From the NCBI GenBank assembly GCA_027257055.1, contig JAPVLO010000054.1:4898001-4962000 (forward strand): a stretch of 64,000 nucleotides of DNA, given 5' to 3'. Numbering within the stretch: position 1 is the first letter of the stretch; the number at the start of each line of letters is the position of its first letter. The notes under the pieces are model-generated. The model was not told where the DNA came from. It did no database searches and was given only the letters and a program-made list of their open reading frames with translations. Both the position numbers and the translations under genes were made by a program. Origin of the DNA: Cephalopachus bancanus (Eukaryota; Chordata; Mammalia; Primates; Tarsiidae). Of the stretch, positions 31,786-43,103 are shown one piece after another.

Positions 31786-33050
31786 CCATGTCTGAAGACG
31801 ACTTCCAAAAGTGTTTGAGCAATAGACATATCTCTGAACTAATTGTCCCATGCCCCGAGGTGACGGATTTGCAGAACAGCTCTCTTGAGTAGTAAGTTCT
31901 GGTATTTTTGTTTAAAAGATTCCCTGTCATTAATTTGCAACCACACCTTGTCTATATTACTGGGATTCTTTGCCTGCCTAACTTATATTATCACTCCCCC
32001 GGAAGGGACTGAGACTTTTCCATCTTGTGCAGAGTTGAAAAAGCTGTCAACACTTAGTAAATAATCAGTACTTAAGCCAGCACGGTGATCCCTACAAATT
32101 ATGACCCTCAGGCTCTGAAGATGAAGAAAATGTTTAGTTGTGCAATTTTCCACTCTTCTAATAATCTTAATAGTGTGGATCATGTTAGTCCTAGTTTAAC
32201 ATTATAATCCAAACAACATTTGACTCTGAATGCAAAAGACTTGGGAGTCACTCTTGCCAGTGTATTCAGAGACAACTCATGGTAGCTGGCTGAACTGTTT
32301 TGACCTTTCCAGCATTTGCAAACTGGCTGGGCATTTTGTCCCTCCTCTGCCTACATGGCATTTACCACGCACATAATCACAGAACAATTGTAACATTTTT
32401 ATGTTTTTCTTCTTCTTCTTCCTTTTTTGATCTTGTTGGGAAGGACCAGCTCAGCCCTGGGAGTTAGGTAGACTGTGGACCAGTTTGCATGTTTGTTGCC
32501 ACTCTAGTTAGAATGAAGTTGAGCTTGAGAATGTCTCTCTCTCTCCTGTTCAACTCTGACTCTTTATTATTCTGTGTCCCAAATCAAAGAAAGGTCACCT
32601 CACCTGGATGGGGTTATTTTCAAAGTGTCCATGGGACTTTGCGTATCCCTTTTTCGATGTGTGAGTTTGTCAGGATGAGTTCTGACTGGTGTTTATTCCA
32701 GGGCACTGAAGGAAGATGGCCTATGTTTGGTTTTGAGGATCAATGCTGGGTTGAATCTAATCTTAAAAGTTCCCAAGTATTAAGTATATTGTCTAAGAAA
32801 CGTTTCTAGACTCTATACTAGATTTCATGCCTTCTGTTAAACTCTTTCTTTTTGTAAAATCAAATCTTTGGCTTTTTTCTTCAAATTTTCCTTACTATAA
32901 AATCAATTACATCGATTCTTTCTTTTCAATGCCAATTTCATTATTCCATGTTTTGTCACTTTGTACTCAAGATGGTTTAATAATGAGATGCTCTCAAAGT
33001 AACATTCAAAATTATTGTTCTGTTATTCAAGGCCCATAGCTACCCTCAAT
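31786..33050. other. No gene seen; unassigned
   Basis: The 106-codon plus frame at 32489-32809 shows no domain. (TTC)n-like patch at 32408-32422. No repeat family recognised. Confidence 0.4.
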
Positions 33051-33054
33051 TCCC

Positions 33055-34070
33055 TCCCAACTTGTTCATTCATTCATCTATATCTACTCATCCATCCATC
33101 CAAGCTTCCATCCAACAAAATTCATAATAAGTGCCAGATACTGCACTTTGTGCTGAGAACAGAGTGTGATATGGACAGGCCTGGTTTCTCTCCTCAGAGG
33201 GTTTAATGCATGGTGGTAAAATGGAACACTACACTTGACTGTGGAGTATCAACAAGCTCTATGAGCAGGATGTACAAGGTGCTATGACAGAACACAGAAG
33301 GGACATGGAACTCAGATGCTGAAGTCTAAGGACACTTTGAGGAGGAAGTGATATCTAGGCTGAACTATGACCTATTAATAGGAGTTAGCCCAGTGAAAGT
33401 GGAAAAGATGGGATAGCATGCGTGAAACCAGGGGGTAAGACAACATAATACACTGGGGGATTGAAAGAAGCTCAAAATAGATGGAGGATTCAGTGGGGGA
33501 AGAGATGGAGCTGGAAAGGTAGGGATTAGAGGAAAGGAACAGGGGCCATAACCTGCTGGACTTGAAAGCCTGGCAAGTTAGGAATTCCTTCTAAGGTCAG
33601 TGAAGGACCACAGTAAGATTTTAAGCAGGGGAGGAAATGATAAGACTTGCCTTTGAAAAACATCACTCTTGTTGCCTTGAGGACAGTGGATCAGAAGACT
33701 GCAAGATAAAGAGACTAGAAACCCAGCCAGAAGCCGGGCTCGGTGGCTCAGCCTGTAATCCCGTGCCTTTGGGAGGCTGAGGTGAGTGGATTGCCTGAAC
33801 CCGCGGGTTCGAGATCCGCCTGGTCAGCGAGACCTCATCTCTACAATAAATCAAAAAATCAGCCGGGCGTGGTAGCGCGTGCCTGTAATTCCGGCTACTC
33901 GGAAGGCTGAGGCGGAAGGATCGCCGGAGCCCAGCGGGTCGAGGCCACTGCACTCCAGTCTGGGTGACAGAGTGAGACTCCAACTCAAAAAAAAAGAAAC
34001 CCAGCCAGAAGCTACAATTCAGACAAGAGATGATGGTATGAGACAGATACATGACCTACAGGACAAGAGA
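33055..34070 (+). repeat. Old interspersed repeat (family A), longest copy, split by Alu
   Basis: From ttcattcattcatctatatc through agtgccagatactgcacttt, gtacaaggtgctatgacaga, gaggaagtgatatctaggct, ggagttagcccagtgaaagt to taagattttaagcaggggag and aaacatcactcttgttgcct. A young Alu entered at 33733. The text recurs in parts at 8791, 25685, 34521, 59295 and 61000. It looks like ancient L1M/HAL1-type UTR sequence, but the name is not asserted. Confidence 0.6.
33733..33994 (+). mobile_element. Young-lineage Alu with perfect 16-bp TSD
   Basis: Starts gccgggctcggtggctcagc and ends gactccaactc plus A9. The perfect duplication agaaacccagccagaa lies at 33717-33732 and 33995-34010. CpGs are largely intact (ccggctactcggaaggctga, aaggatcgccggagcccagc). 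The right arm lacks ~24 bp before ccactgcactcc compared with 7612. Probably the youngest insertion in the window. Confidence 0.97.
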
Positions 34071-34520
34071 TGTGGACAGATTAGGGATATTTAAATGTCA
34101 GTCTGGCCCCACATAGGTCCCATGATTGTGTTCGGTTCATGCATTTCCCTGCCAAGCAAGCCTTGCTCCTATCCATGGATTCAAATTTATTGTGGGCCAC
34201 TAGTGACCCTCAGCACCCAGAACCTATATGAACGCCCGCAAGATTGTTTATTCTGTTCCCCTTATATCATCAAGATAACTGGTTTACAATGCCAGTTTCT
34301 GCTTCCATAGTATCTTTGTCTTCTCAAGTGGATGGCAAGCAAGAAACAGAAACCATGTCAGTACATCTTTATGTCCCCTCCCCTTGGAACTTCCCACTTC
34401 ATCTTGGGCAAAGTGAATGTGCCATGAATATCTTTCCTGTTGATCAACGGTGCTCTTGCTCCACTTCTAAAAATTCTCCAGGTGGTTCTCTTCCAGCTCT
34501 CATCTTAAATAACTCAACCA
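34071..34520. other. No gene seen; unassigned
   Basis: Two overlapping frames (34095-34310 and 34244-34534) without recognisable content. Confidence 0.4.
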
Positions 34521-34640
34521 ATCAATCAGTCTAGGCATTCATTCATTCATTTGCTCACACTTCTATTCATTCACTCAATCTAAAATTATTTATTAAATGC
34601 CCATTATATCCTAGATACTACTCTAGAGTCAAGTCTCTGC
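34521..34640 (+). repeat. (ATTC)-containing fragment of old repeat family A
   Basis: gcattcattcattcatttgc, then aaattatttattaaatgccc and attatatcctagatactact. The start matches that of the copies at 33055 and 61000. Confidence 0.5.
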
Positions 34641-35985
34641 TTTTTACTAAACTGCCTATTTCATTTTGGGTACCATGTTTCCCAACACAGAGACAAATTC
34701 TGCTCTTGTTTGCCATATAAAATGAGGATTGAGTGTACTGGAAATGTTTTTCTGTTATAAGCCACACCTTACTTAGCACATAGTACCCAGATGAGCTGTC
34801 TTATGCATGGGAACAAAGGTATAGAACGATTCCTTTGGTTTTCTAGGTGGAGTGCTGGCTTCTGTAGTTGGCAAATGTCTTGCCAAAGAGACCCAAACCT
34901 TGTTATTTGAATGTCTACTAGACTGAGTGAGTTCTGTCCTGTTTTTTAAACAGTTCCTGATATTGACCTAGTAGAAACTGAATTAAGTAGTGACAAGATA
35001 CTCCAAATGTGTGATTCAGCAGCATGTGAGTTCTAATGCAGAGATCTTTGTGAAAAGAAATATCTTGGCTCTTGCCCCTACTGTCTCCTAGCTCTCAGTT
35101 CTCCCATCACCCAGCACTACCCCCTGCCAGGAGTGGGTACTGGACCTAACTGCAGTTTGGGAGCGAAGCTTTTGAGTTCCAGGATGCTTCTGCACTTGCT
35201 TTAAGTGATTTTTATGCTCACATCACATCAAAGCCCCTTTCTGGCAAACAAATTGCCATATAAGATTAAAAATAATTTGGGGGGCAGGATTTCTACCAGG
35301 AATTGAACAAGCAATGTACTGTCCTAAGTTGGTTCCAAATTCCAAATGCATCTGCTTTGTACAGTTCTCATTTCATAAAACTACAATTCCTCGTTTGTCT
35401 GAGTTCCTTCTGCTTGTATGCTGGAGGAGTCACACCCCTTTATTTCTGGCCCTAAAGGCACCTCCCCGAGATTGGGAAAACCTCCCAAATAAGAACTCAC
35501 AGAAGCCCTAATTAATGCAATTGTTGCAAGCACCCTCCTTCAACATTTAGCAAGCTATCCCATTGCTTTTCCTGATCAGGGAAGAAGTAAAATTGTTGCC
35601 TACACCAGTCAATCTCCTGACGCAGGCTCTCAAGCCCTGCCCCCTGTTCCTGCCAGAGCCACCATCTTGAATTCAGACACTTTTTCTATCAATAGTTTTT
35701 CTCTTGAAACTCCTCACTTGAACAGATATGGCCACACAGCGTATGTCGATGTTTCACTTGTTTGTTTAATTATTTTCATCTGAAGGTGCATCATGATTCA
35801 TTCAGTGGTTCAGTCTGCAGAACTGTCTAAGGTCAACAGGCGTTGTGTTGGGCCTTGATTAGTCTAATTATGATCGTAGACCATTTGCCTGATTTGCTTA
35901 TGCCTAGTTTAAACTTATGTATTTCTTGATTTTTTTTTTTGACACTGGATCTCTATAGCATTAGGTCATTTAATTTGCAAGTAAT
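34641..35985. other. No gene seen; unassigned
   Basis: No repeat or gene recognised. A T-run lies at 35931-35940. Apparently unique sequence with short frames only. Confidence 0.4.
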
Positions 35986-35989
35986 AAAA

Positions 35990-36640
35990 TCCTAACCTAA
36001 ACTGGCTTAAATAAAAAGGGAATTCATTGGCTTATGTAAGCAGGGTTAGATTCAGCTGGATTCAGAACTCAGAGGGATTATCAGGACTCAGTTTCTCTCC
36101 ATTTCTTGGCTCTGCCTTCTTTTAGTGTCTTAAGTTTCAAATTTCATGGGCAGTAGATGTAGCAGTTGGCAACAGTAGCAGCACATACTCTAATTTTCAA
36201 GTCCTGTCAAAAAAGTGAGTTTCTGGCCAGGCTCAGTGGCTCAGCCTGTAATCCCAGCACTTTGGGAGGCCGAGGCGAGTGGATTGCCTAAGCCTATGGG
36301 TTCAAGACCCACCCAGGCCACTTGGCGAGACCTCATCTCTGTAATAAATCAAAAATTAGCCAGGCGTGGTAGTGCGTGCCTGTAGTTCCAGCTACTTGGA
36401 AGGCTGATTGGAAGGATTGCCAGAGCCCAGCAGGACGAGGCTGCGGTGGCCGGCAGTGTGCCACTACACTCCAGTCTGGGGTACAGAGTGAGACTCCCAC
36501 TCAAAAAAAAAAAAAAAGTGAGTTTCCATACCCACGATGTTCAACAAAATCCTGAGCTACCATTGGACATAATTTTTTTCACATCCCCATCTCTGAACCA
36601 ATCACTGTGGCAAAGCACTGGGAGTCAGGCCAGGGCAGTC
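35990..36640 (+). repeat. Old interspersed repeat (unassigned family B), split by Alu
   Basis: Left part: taacctaaactggcttaaat, aaaaagggaattcattggct, gattatcaggactcagtttc, tctccatttcttggctctgc. Right part after the Alu: catctctgaaccaatcactg, tggcaaagcactgggagtca. Other pieces occur at 38700, 52850 and 56085. I recall this text as a common mammalian repeat but cannot name it safely. Confidence 0.6.
36224..36511 (+). mobile_element. Alu, complete, perfect 15-bp TSD
   Basis: tctggccaggctcagtggct to gactcccactc plus A-tail. Duplication aaaaaagtgagtttc at 36209-36223 and 36512-36526. The left arm keeps agcactttgggaggccgagg, but the linker has the lineage form gtaataaatcaaaaattagc: an intermediate subfamily. 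Confidence 0.96.
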
Positions 36641-37009
36641 AGGCAAAAAGCCCTAAATACAACAAAACAGAAGAGACACCCACTTCAGCTGCCTTTTGCT
36701 CCAAAGTCATGTAGGGAGCTACAATTAACTTTTCGCTTTCCTTTACCCACCATGGGACCCAAGTTTGTTTTGAAGGGTGAAGTGACTCTGTGAAATCATT
36801 GAAAACTCAGTTTCCAGGGTTGAATGAGCCACATTCTTATAAGGGCATAACAATTTTACATTCATTGTTATTACTTTGTTTTACTGTTTTGTTATTGTGG
36901 CATTGTTTAATTCAATTTTTATCTTCACATTTCACTCTAGTTTTCTTTCCATTTTATGCCATCTTTTAAAATGATATATTCTAGAGTACCTTTTTAAAAT
37001 CCTTCTTTT
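36641..37009. other. No gene seen; unassigned
   Basis: AT-rich spacer. No repeat recognised. Confidence 0.35.
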
Positions 37010-37023
37010 AAAAAGTTAATATG

Positions 37024-37311
37024 GGCTGGACTCGGTGGCTCAGCCTGTTATCCCCGCACTTTGGGAGGCCGAGGTGAGTGGATTGCCTGAGCCTGCAGGT
37101 TTGAGACCAGCCTGGGCAACTTGGCAAGACCTTGTCTCTAAAATAAATCAAAAATTAGCCAGGCATGGTAGCATGCACCTGTAGTTCCAGCTACTTGGAA
37201 GGCTAAGGCAGAAGGATCGCTGGAACCCAGTGGGTGATGCTGGGGTGGCTGTGAGTATACCATGGCACTCCAGCCTGGGCAACAGAGTGAGACTCCAACT
37301 CAAAACAAAAA
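37024..37311 (+). mobile_element. Alu, complete, 14-bp TSD
   Basis: ggctggactcggtggctcag to gactccaactcaaaac. Duplication aaaaagttaatatg at 37010-37023 and 37312-37325. An intermediate subfamily like 36224 and in the same orientation 800 bp away. Confidence 0.95.
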
Positions 37312-37649
37312 AAAAAGTTAATATGTCATTTTGGGTGCCATTTATAGAAGCTGAACAAATGAATGGGACATATTAGGTTTGATGGTTTTATAACATTTAT
37401 ATAATTCAACTGTTAAAAGAGATTGGCTAGTAGTATCTTAAATGTGATTTTTTTGCTTGTTTGTTTGTTTGACTTGAAGATAAGCAAGAAATAGGATACA
37501 AAATCTTATAATTGTTTAAGAAAATTGGTTTGGTCAAGGTACTTTTGGTCGGACTCAACAAAACTGACCAAAATGTCCATTTTCCATTTCTTTGCTTTCC
37601 TAATCTTTACCTGCCAAGCCAGGAGGACACCAAGGCCTATCTATGGAAA

Positions 37650-37865
37650 TTATTCTTTTTTTTTTTAACATATTTTTTATTTTAAAACTGTGGGGTACAG
37701 TTAAGGGTTAGGTATACAAATATGCATCATTCAGTCACCCTTGTTGATAAGGGGTGTCCCCCCATCCCCAGACAGATATTGACTACCATTAATCCCACCA
37801 CACTTGCCCTCCCTGTCCCCCCCCATAGATTCCCACCACTGTCAGAAATTATTCTAATGTTATCT
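37650..37865 (-). mobile_element. L1 3' UTR fragment
   Basis: T-rich start, then tgtggggtacagttaagggt, acaaatatgcatcattcagt and ttgataaggggtgtcccccc: the reverse of an L1 3' end with its A-tail at 37659-37668. C-runs (ccccccc) mirror the G-rich L1 3' UTR. Confidence 0.55.
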
Positions 37866-37934
37866 GTAGGTCTAAAATTCCAACTACCTCACACACATGA
37901 AATTTAAGAAGGAGTGAACAAACTCTGGCTACTT

Positions 37935-38180
37935 CTGTTATTATTACTATATTTTATTAGTAGTAGATATGAAAATCATATTATAATTAATATTAATAAT
38001 TATACTAATTATGGTTACTCATTATTGAATACTTACTATGTGTTAGTGAAACCAAGGCTAAGAAGAAGCTGAGCAACTCGCAAAGTTCAACAAAGCTGAA
38101 TGTTCATAACCTAGTAAATTACAAACCTTGGGACTTCAACCCAAGTCTGTTTAATTTCAAAGTTTGTTGTTTAAGGTCCT
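37935..38180 (-). repeat. MIR SINE
   Basis: actcattattgaatacttac, tatgtgttagtg, then agctgagcaactcgcaaagt, tgggacttcaacccaagtct. Reverse orientation, with the middle deleted. Confidence 0.55.
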
Positions 38181-38699
38181 GCTAACTGACAGAATTAGGC
38201 TGTAGGTCTATGGAAATAACATTGCTATGGGAAATCTTTTTCCTTGGCCTTGACTGATTAACTCCGCAGAAGGGCTTCACTTGCATTGTATATAATGTGT
38301 CCATGATCATTCTTTTGGGAACTGGACGCCAGTTTTGTGCATCAGACAGATCTGATGTTGCTGTTTCTCACATTTAGACCGTTCATTATCTGTCAGCACT
38401 TACACAGCTAAGCCATCTGTCATTTTCACGACTTGTTCATTACTTAGTCATGTTTAGGAAAGAAAAGATTAAGAATATCAATTAAAATAAGTTGGAAATG
38501 ATTGTAGAGTTCATAAAAGCTACATATCCCTAAACTGTGTCTTTGGAGAAAAGAAGAGCTGCATCAACCCATTTCTGGATTTTAGCATATTGATAAGAAC
38601 AGGAACCCTGCATTAACAATAGACTTAAAGTCTGGAAAGGCTCTTCGATGAGAGTAGCATTTTCTCAAACTCCCTTAAGCGAGAGGGAACAGTTTTGGC
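38181..38699. other. No gene seen; unassigned
   Basis: No repeat or gene recognised. Confidence 0.35.
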
Positions 38700-39030
38700 T
38701 AACATAATTGAAAAGTTCAGGTGTAGTTAGCTTCAGGCACAGCTGGATCTAGGGTCTCAAATAATGTCATCAGACATCTGTCTCTTCATCTTTCATCTTT
38801 GATTTCCTCTCTTGGTTTAGTATTCAAGGAGGTTCTCCCTCCGGGTAATACAATGACCACAAGCAGCAATGTACTTACAATCAATCAGCGTTTAAACCTA
38901 GCAGACACACGGCATTTCTTTCGCAATAGGTCTAGCAAAAATTCCAGGAATAACACTTAATGGCTTGGTTTAGGTCACACTCCCACATTCCGAATCAATC
39001 ACTGAAAATGGGGGAGAGAACTGACCAGGC
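38700..39030 (+). repeat. Old interspersed repeat (unassigned family B)
   Basis: agcttcaggcacagctggat, ctagggtctcaaataatgtc, atcagacatctgtctcttca, attccaggaataacacttaa, then gtcacactcccacattccga and atcaatcactgaaaatgggg, parallel to the copy at 35990. Confidence 0.5.
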
Positions 39031-39039
39031 CTGAGTTGT

Positions 39040-39459
39040 GTGCTTTCCTCTGGAGCACAGAAGTGGGGTAGACCTACCCCGTCGCCAGAATCAGAAATGC
39101 TGGAAATGTGGAGGAAAAAAATCGTTTTCCAAAAGAAAGACAAGAAGAGGGGTCCAAAGAATAAACCAAACAAACAAAAAGACCGGGTGTCCCCCATACT
39201 TTCTCTAGAACGCAATGTCCCCATCTGGAAATACAGCCAACTCCAGAATGCTGTGGTTCCTGGGTTCCCCCTGATGAGACAGGAGCAGGCAGAGAAAAGT
39301 TGGAATGTAGGATTCCGCCCAGGTATTGGTTGGAGTAACCAGGAAGGACTCTGGGATTCTAGTAGTCCAGTAGGCCTGGAGGCTACAGTAACTTCCACGA
39401 GAGTGTGTCTTGTGTGGAGGGCAGTGCGGTGGGCTGTGAGACGGCAGGATCAGGCCTGA
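39040..39459. other. Opposed long ORFs, unrecognised
   Basis: Plus 39040-39459 (139 codons, very Lys-rich in its middle) and minus 39398-38970 (142 codons, Phe/Leu/Ser-rich). The plus bias comes from an A-rich patch (39110-39185). No domain or splice context. Most likely chance. Confidence 0.2.
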
Positions 39460-39775
39460 GGAAAAACAGGTAGGTTTTCAAACATCCATTTGGAAGCCTC
39501 TTGGAACACTTCTAAGGCCAGCACTGTGCTACACCCCGCTGGGTAACACTCTCAAGATGTGACACCGGGAGATAACACCTGCTGTTACTAGTGACTAGAA
39601 AACAAGGATGAAATGGCAAACTATGTCAAAAAAAAATACAGAACTGTCAGGAACAAGAGTGATGTAGGTGACACTGAGTTAATTAGAGGTCTCCTGGAAG
39701 GGTATGAATTCATATATTTTGCAGAAATCACTTTTTCATCAGTTAGGTAATAAAATATTTAAAAGCTCCATGTTT

Positions 39776-39935
39776 GTTTTTTATTTTTTAGTTGGAGTCT
39801 CACTCCGTTGCCCAGGCTGGAGTGCAGTGGCACGCTCATGGCCACTGCACCCTCGACTTGCTGGGCTCAGGCAATCTTTCCGCCTCAGCCTTCCAAGTAA
39901 CTGGAACGACAGGCATGCGCCACCATGCCCAGCTT
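39776..39935 (-). mobile_element. Alu right-monomer (half Alu)
   Basis: Minus strand, from tail (ttttttattttttagttgg) to the right-arm start (gcatgcgccaccatgcccag). It stops at the right-arm opening, as do the halves at 2232 and 7153. Confidence 0.88.
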
Positions 39936-39965
39936 GTGGTTTTTGTTTTAACATTTTTAATAAAA

Positions 39966-41065
39966 AAAGAAAGATCAGCCCCCACCCCCATCTTGTCTTC
40001 CCAATGGTAGAAATTAATACTCACTTCAGGAGTGAAATCTGATACAGAAAGCCAAGAAATCTTTGGTTGAGAGCAGGGGATCCTGGGTAGATATCACGAG
40101 GTAATAGAATAAATTACAGGCTACTCAGGAAAATTAAACAGAGGGTCTCAGCTAGAAAGAGAAACCTGAGTTGTGGAGAAGTTCTGGAAGTAAAGCACTT
40201 ACAGAGCAAATAAAAATTCTTATGACTTTTCTAAACTCAGAAATGTAATTCCATTTGATACTCAAGAAAAACTCTTGTTGCCTTCAAATTAAAAAAAAAT
40301 AAAGAGGAAAAAATGTAAAAAAACACCCCATTTTCTGGTTTCCTGTTCTGTGATTAGTGCCCGAGAGCTTGGCTCTCAGGGCTAACTGATGCCACCTGGA
40401 TTGAGTGACTGCCCGTGGCTGTGGCCCGCCCTCAGCGGCACCAAGGCTGCACCCCCTCCATCCTGAAGCGGATGCCGGCCCAAGCAACAGCCTTGTGCCT
40501 GTCAAAATGTAAGCTAAGTATGGCATATGGGATTAGAGAGGGATCACAGAACCTCAGACGTTTCCAAGAAAAATGAATAATACAAGGCTAGGTCTTGGAT
40601 GGTCTGCATCTCATTAATCCCCCCTTTCCACAGTGGTAGGCGGGCTGCCGGGGATGTGGGCCGCAGATGGGAAGCACACTTTCCTGGGGTTTGGTTCTAT
40701 TCTCCAGGCTCCTCCTAGGCACCAGAAGCATTCACTTCCTGGCAGAAGCAGGGATTTGGAGTGCCGGTGTCCAATTCGCTCTGTGGACCGCTTGGACAGC
40801 TGGCTGGGTCCTGGAATATCTGAGCGGGCCAATGGGGTCCCGCTGTTAAGATAGGGTTTGCTGGCCCAGCCTTCCAGGCCTACCTCTTTGCCTCTGGATC
40901 GCCAGTGTAACCCCCCACTGACCTCTCCTTTCTTGATTCTCCTGCCTCCAGCCCATCCCAAACATTGTGGATTCATCATCCCAAACCACCATTTAAGGTG
41001 GTGAGCTCTGTCTCAAGTCAGCAAGGCGTCCTTTTGGTTTCCAGGAGAGCATCTGAAAACTTCCA
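39966..41065. other. No gene seen; partly GC-rich unassigned
   Basis: 40350-40500 and 40620-40960 are GC-richer (for example gccgccctcagcggcaccaa-like text) but CpGs are scattered and no island forms. Several frames over 60 codons overlap on both strands (40614-40979 minus, 40633-40854 plus). None is recognised. Confidence 0.4.
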
Positions 41066-41069
41066 TCTC

Positions 41070-41425
41070 AGCCCGGCCAGTGTCCCGTCCCCAATAGCCT
41101 CCCCCAAAATCTTTGCCAGTCTCTTCCCCCAGCCTGGAAAGCTCCTTTGCAATAACACCTCACTAACCACTCCCTGTTCCACATCCCCAACCCCGCCTCC
41201 CCTGTCCAGACATTCCCACTCTTAGGGAAATTCCTCAATCGATTGTTTATATCATGCACGACCTGCACTACTCTTTGGGCGATTGCATCCTATTTTGTGT
41301 TTTTCTTTCTGGCACATTCGTGTTCACCTATGTTGATGAGACTATCAACTCCTTCCTCTTGTATCTCCCAAAGGGATGAACTCATAGTAGGGCCTTAATA
41401 ATTCTTTGTTGACTATATGAATGCA
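41070..41425 (+). repeat. L2 LINE 3' end
   Basis: aacacctcactaaccactcc, then cattcccactcttagggaaa, tcatgcacgacctgcactac, cacctatgttgatgagacta, tgaactcatagtagggcctt and aataattctttgttgactat: the L2 3' end with its rgcaataaatrtttgttga-type close. Confidence 0.6.
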
Positions 41426-42502
41426 TAACCAAGGGGTACTGGATAGCACTAAAAACATTCTTGTCATTGGAATAAATCCCAGGTTAGAAAAATTACTACC
41501 TACCGCATCCTCGCTATTTCTAAATCTGAATTGGATCTATTAGTAGGTCAGCATACCCTTCCAACCACTTTTCTAATCTGCAGCAAGAAGAGATATTGGA
41601 AATATCTTTAGAATTTTCCTAATGCTTGTCCTCTGCTTAGAAACCGATGGCGATTTCCTCTTGGCAGTCACGTAAATTCGAAATGGCTCCCCTGACTTCT
41701 CTGGTCCCATGTGTTTTGCTTTTCTCTGCACCCAGCAAACTTATTTGTCTGGCTTCTACCTCATCCTACTTCCTGGTTCCTACCTCAATTTCAGGCAGGG
41801 CTCATCAATTTCAGGGAGGGCTCATCAGACAGACGTTGCAGCTTCCCTCCCTCAGTCAAATGGCTGCTTTCCCTGCCTCCTGGGCATAGAGAGCTAGAGC
41901 CTTCTGAAGTTTTATCTTTAAAAGCCATGTAAAAGCGTCTCTTAAGCTGGAGTACCAAAAGGGGAAAAAAACAGAAATCTGATTTACCATTCAGTGCCTG
42001 TGACTTGTTGAGATTTAAAAAAATAAACAAAAGCAGGCATATTTAAAGCATTAAAGACACATCAATTACTTCCAGCTTGTGCATTTCCTTTTGAACTCAC
42101 TTCTTATGAATGTTACTGTCTCCCTGCTCCTGAGCTTCTTTATCCCCTTCTGGGTTCTGAGCCCACCCTTCAAGGGAATCTTTTCTGGGGAACAGGAAGT
42201 CAGGAAAAGTGTGACGGTCCCTGAGCGGAGCTGGCGCCCTGATGGCTCAGTACATACTTCCTGCCATTTCCATTGAACAAGCTGGTGCCCACCAGCAGGG
42301 CAGGGCCAAGGGTGGATGGAGCATTCTGCCTTTCTTGGTGGCTGACCCCTCTAATGGCAGTCCTTGATTCACAGTTGAAGGGGCTGAAAGCCCAGAAAGA
42401 GTATGATGCTGGTGACAGCAGTTCATAAGAATGAGCAGAGGCGGAAACACGTTCCCAGGCCTCACTTTTACTCTTGGCTATCTCTTGTTTTAAAATCTGA
42501 TT
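41426..42502. other. No gene seen; possible further L2 trace
   Basis: 41600-41770 has L2-like phrasing (gaaaccgatggcgatttcct, cttctctggtcccatgtg). 42080-42420 looks unique and contains ggaacaggaagtcaggaaaa (GGAA cores). Overlapping frames at 41647-41932 are unrecognised. Confidence 0.4.
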
Positions 42503-42769
42503 TCATGCCTGTAATCCCCCAGCACTTTGGGAGGCTGAGGAGGGAGGATTGCTTGAGCCCAGGGGTTCGAGACCAGCCTGGGCAACTTAGCAAGACCTCA
42601 TCTTTACACACAATTAAAAAATTACCTGGGCGTGGTGCTGTGGGTTTGTAGTCTCAGCTACTTGAGAGGCTGAGGCAGAAGGATCGTCTGAGCCCAGGAG
42701 GGTTGAGGTGGTGGTGAGTTGTGATCATGCCACTGTACTCCAGTGTGGGCAACGGAGTGACATCCTGAC
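42503..42769 (+). mobile_element. Old Alu, 5' and 3' incomplete
   Basis: tcatgcctgtaatcccccag through gggcaacggagtgacatcct. It lacks the first ~20 bp and any A-tail. The ERV LTR sequence begins where its tail should be. Confidence 0.85.
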
Positions 42770-42770
42770 T

Positions 42771-43010
42771 TTGCATGGAGTCACCTCCAAGATGGAGCAA
42801 AGTATTTTGGGATTTTTGGGCGAGTAGGGTCAAGACTTCAGGTGTGACTTAGCCCAGGCAATGCTGAGGTCGAGGGCTGGATTCTATGAACTTCCCTGGC
42901 ACTTTGGTCTCATGCTCAAGATGGTGCTTATAGTGGGCAGTTTCAGCTCTATTGAGAGGACAGAAAAGCTCCCACAGTGGGAGGGGACCTGAGGGGGTTG
43001 CCCAGAACAT
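42771..43010 (-). mobile_element. ERV1-like LTR fragment
   Basis: Minus strand contains gggcaaccccctcaggtccc, ctcccactgtgggagctttt, ctgtcctctcaatagagctg, the same text as the mini-retrocopy at 28865 (where AATAAA is intact; here it is aatagag). The remainder has no coding sequence. It is likely a truncated solo LTR of a lineage ERV; the family is not named. Confidence 0.6.
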
Positions 43011-43103
43011 TATTGCTATAAGGATCTGAGAAGCTAGTCTTCCTTAGTGAAAAAACTGGGGCCCCACAAGTTTATGTAAAATCCTTCTTGCATGTTCTTT
43101 TCC

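Noticed and set aside
33663..34052. 129-codon minus ORF
   Set aside because: Translated antisense Alu plus flanking old repeat.
40350..40960. CpG island/promoter
   Set aside because: GC-richer but CpGs are sparse and there is no TATA, Inr or first exon evidence.
42771..43010. Intact endogenous retrovirus
   Set aside because: Only an LTR fragment; no gag, pol or env sequence anywhere near it, nor near 55149-55467.
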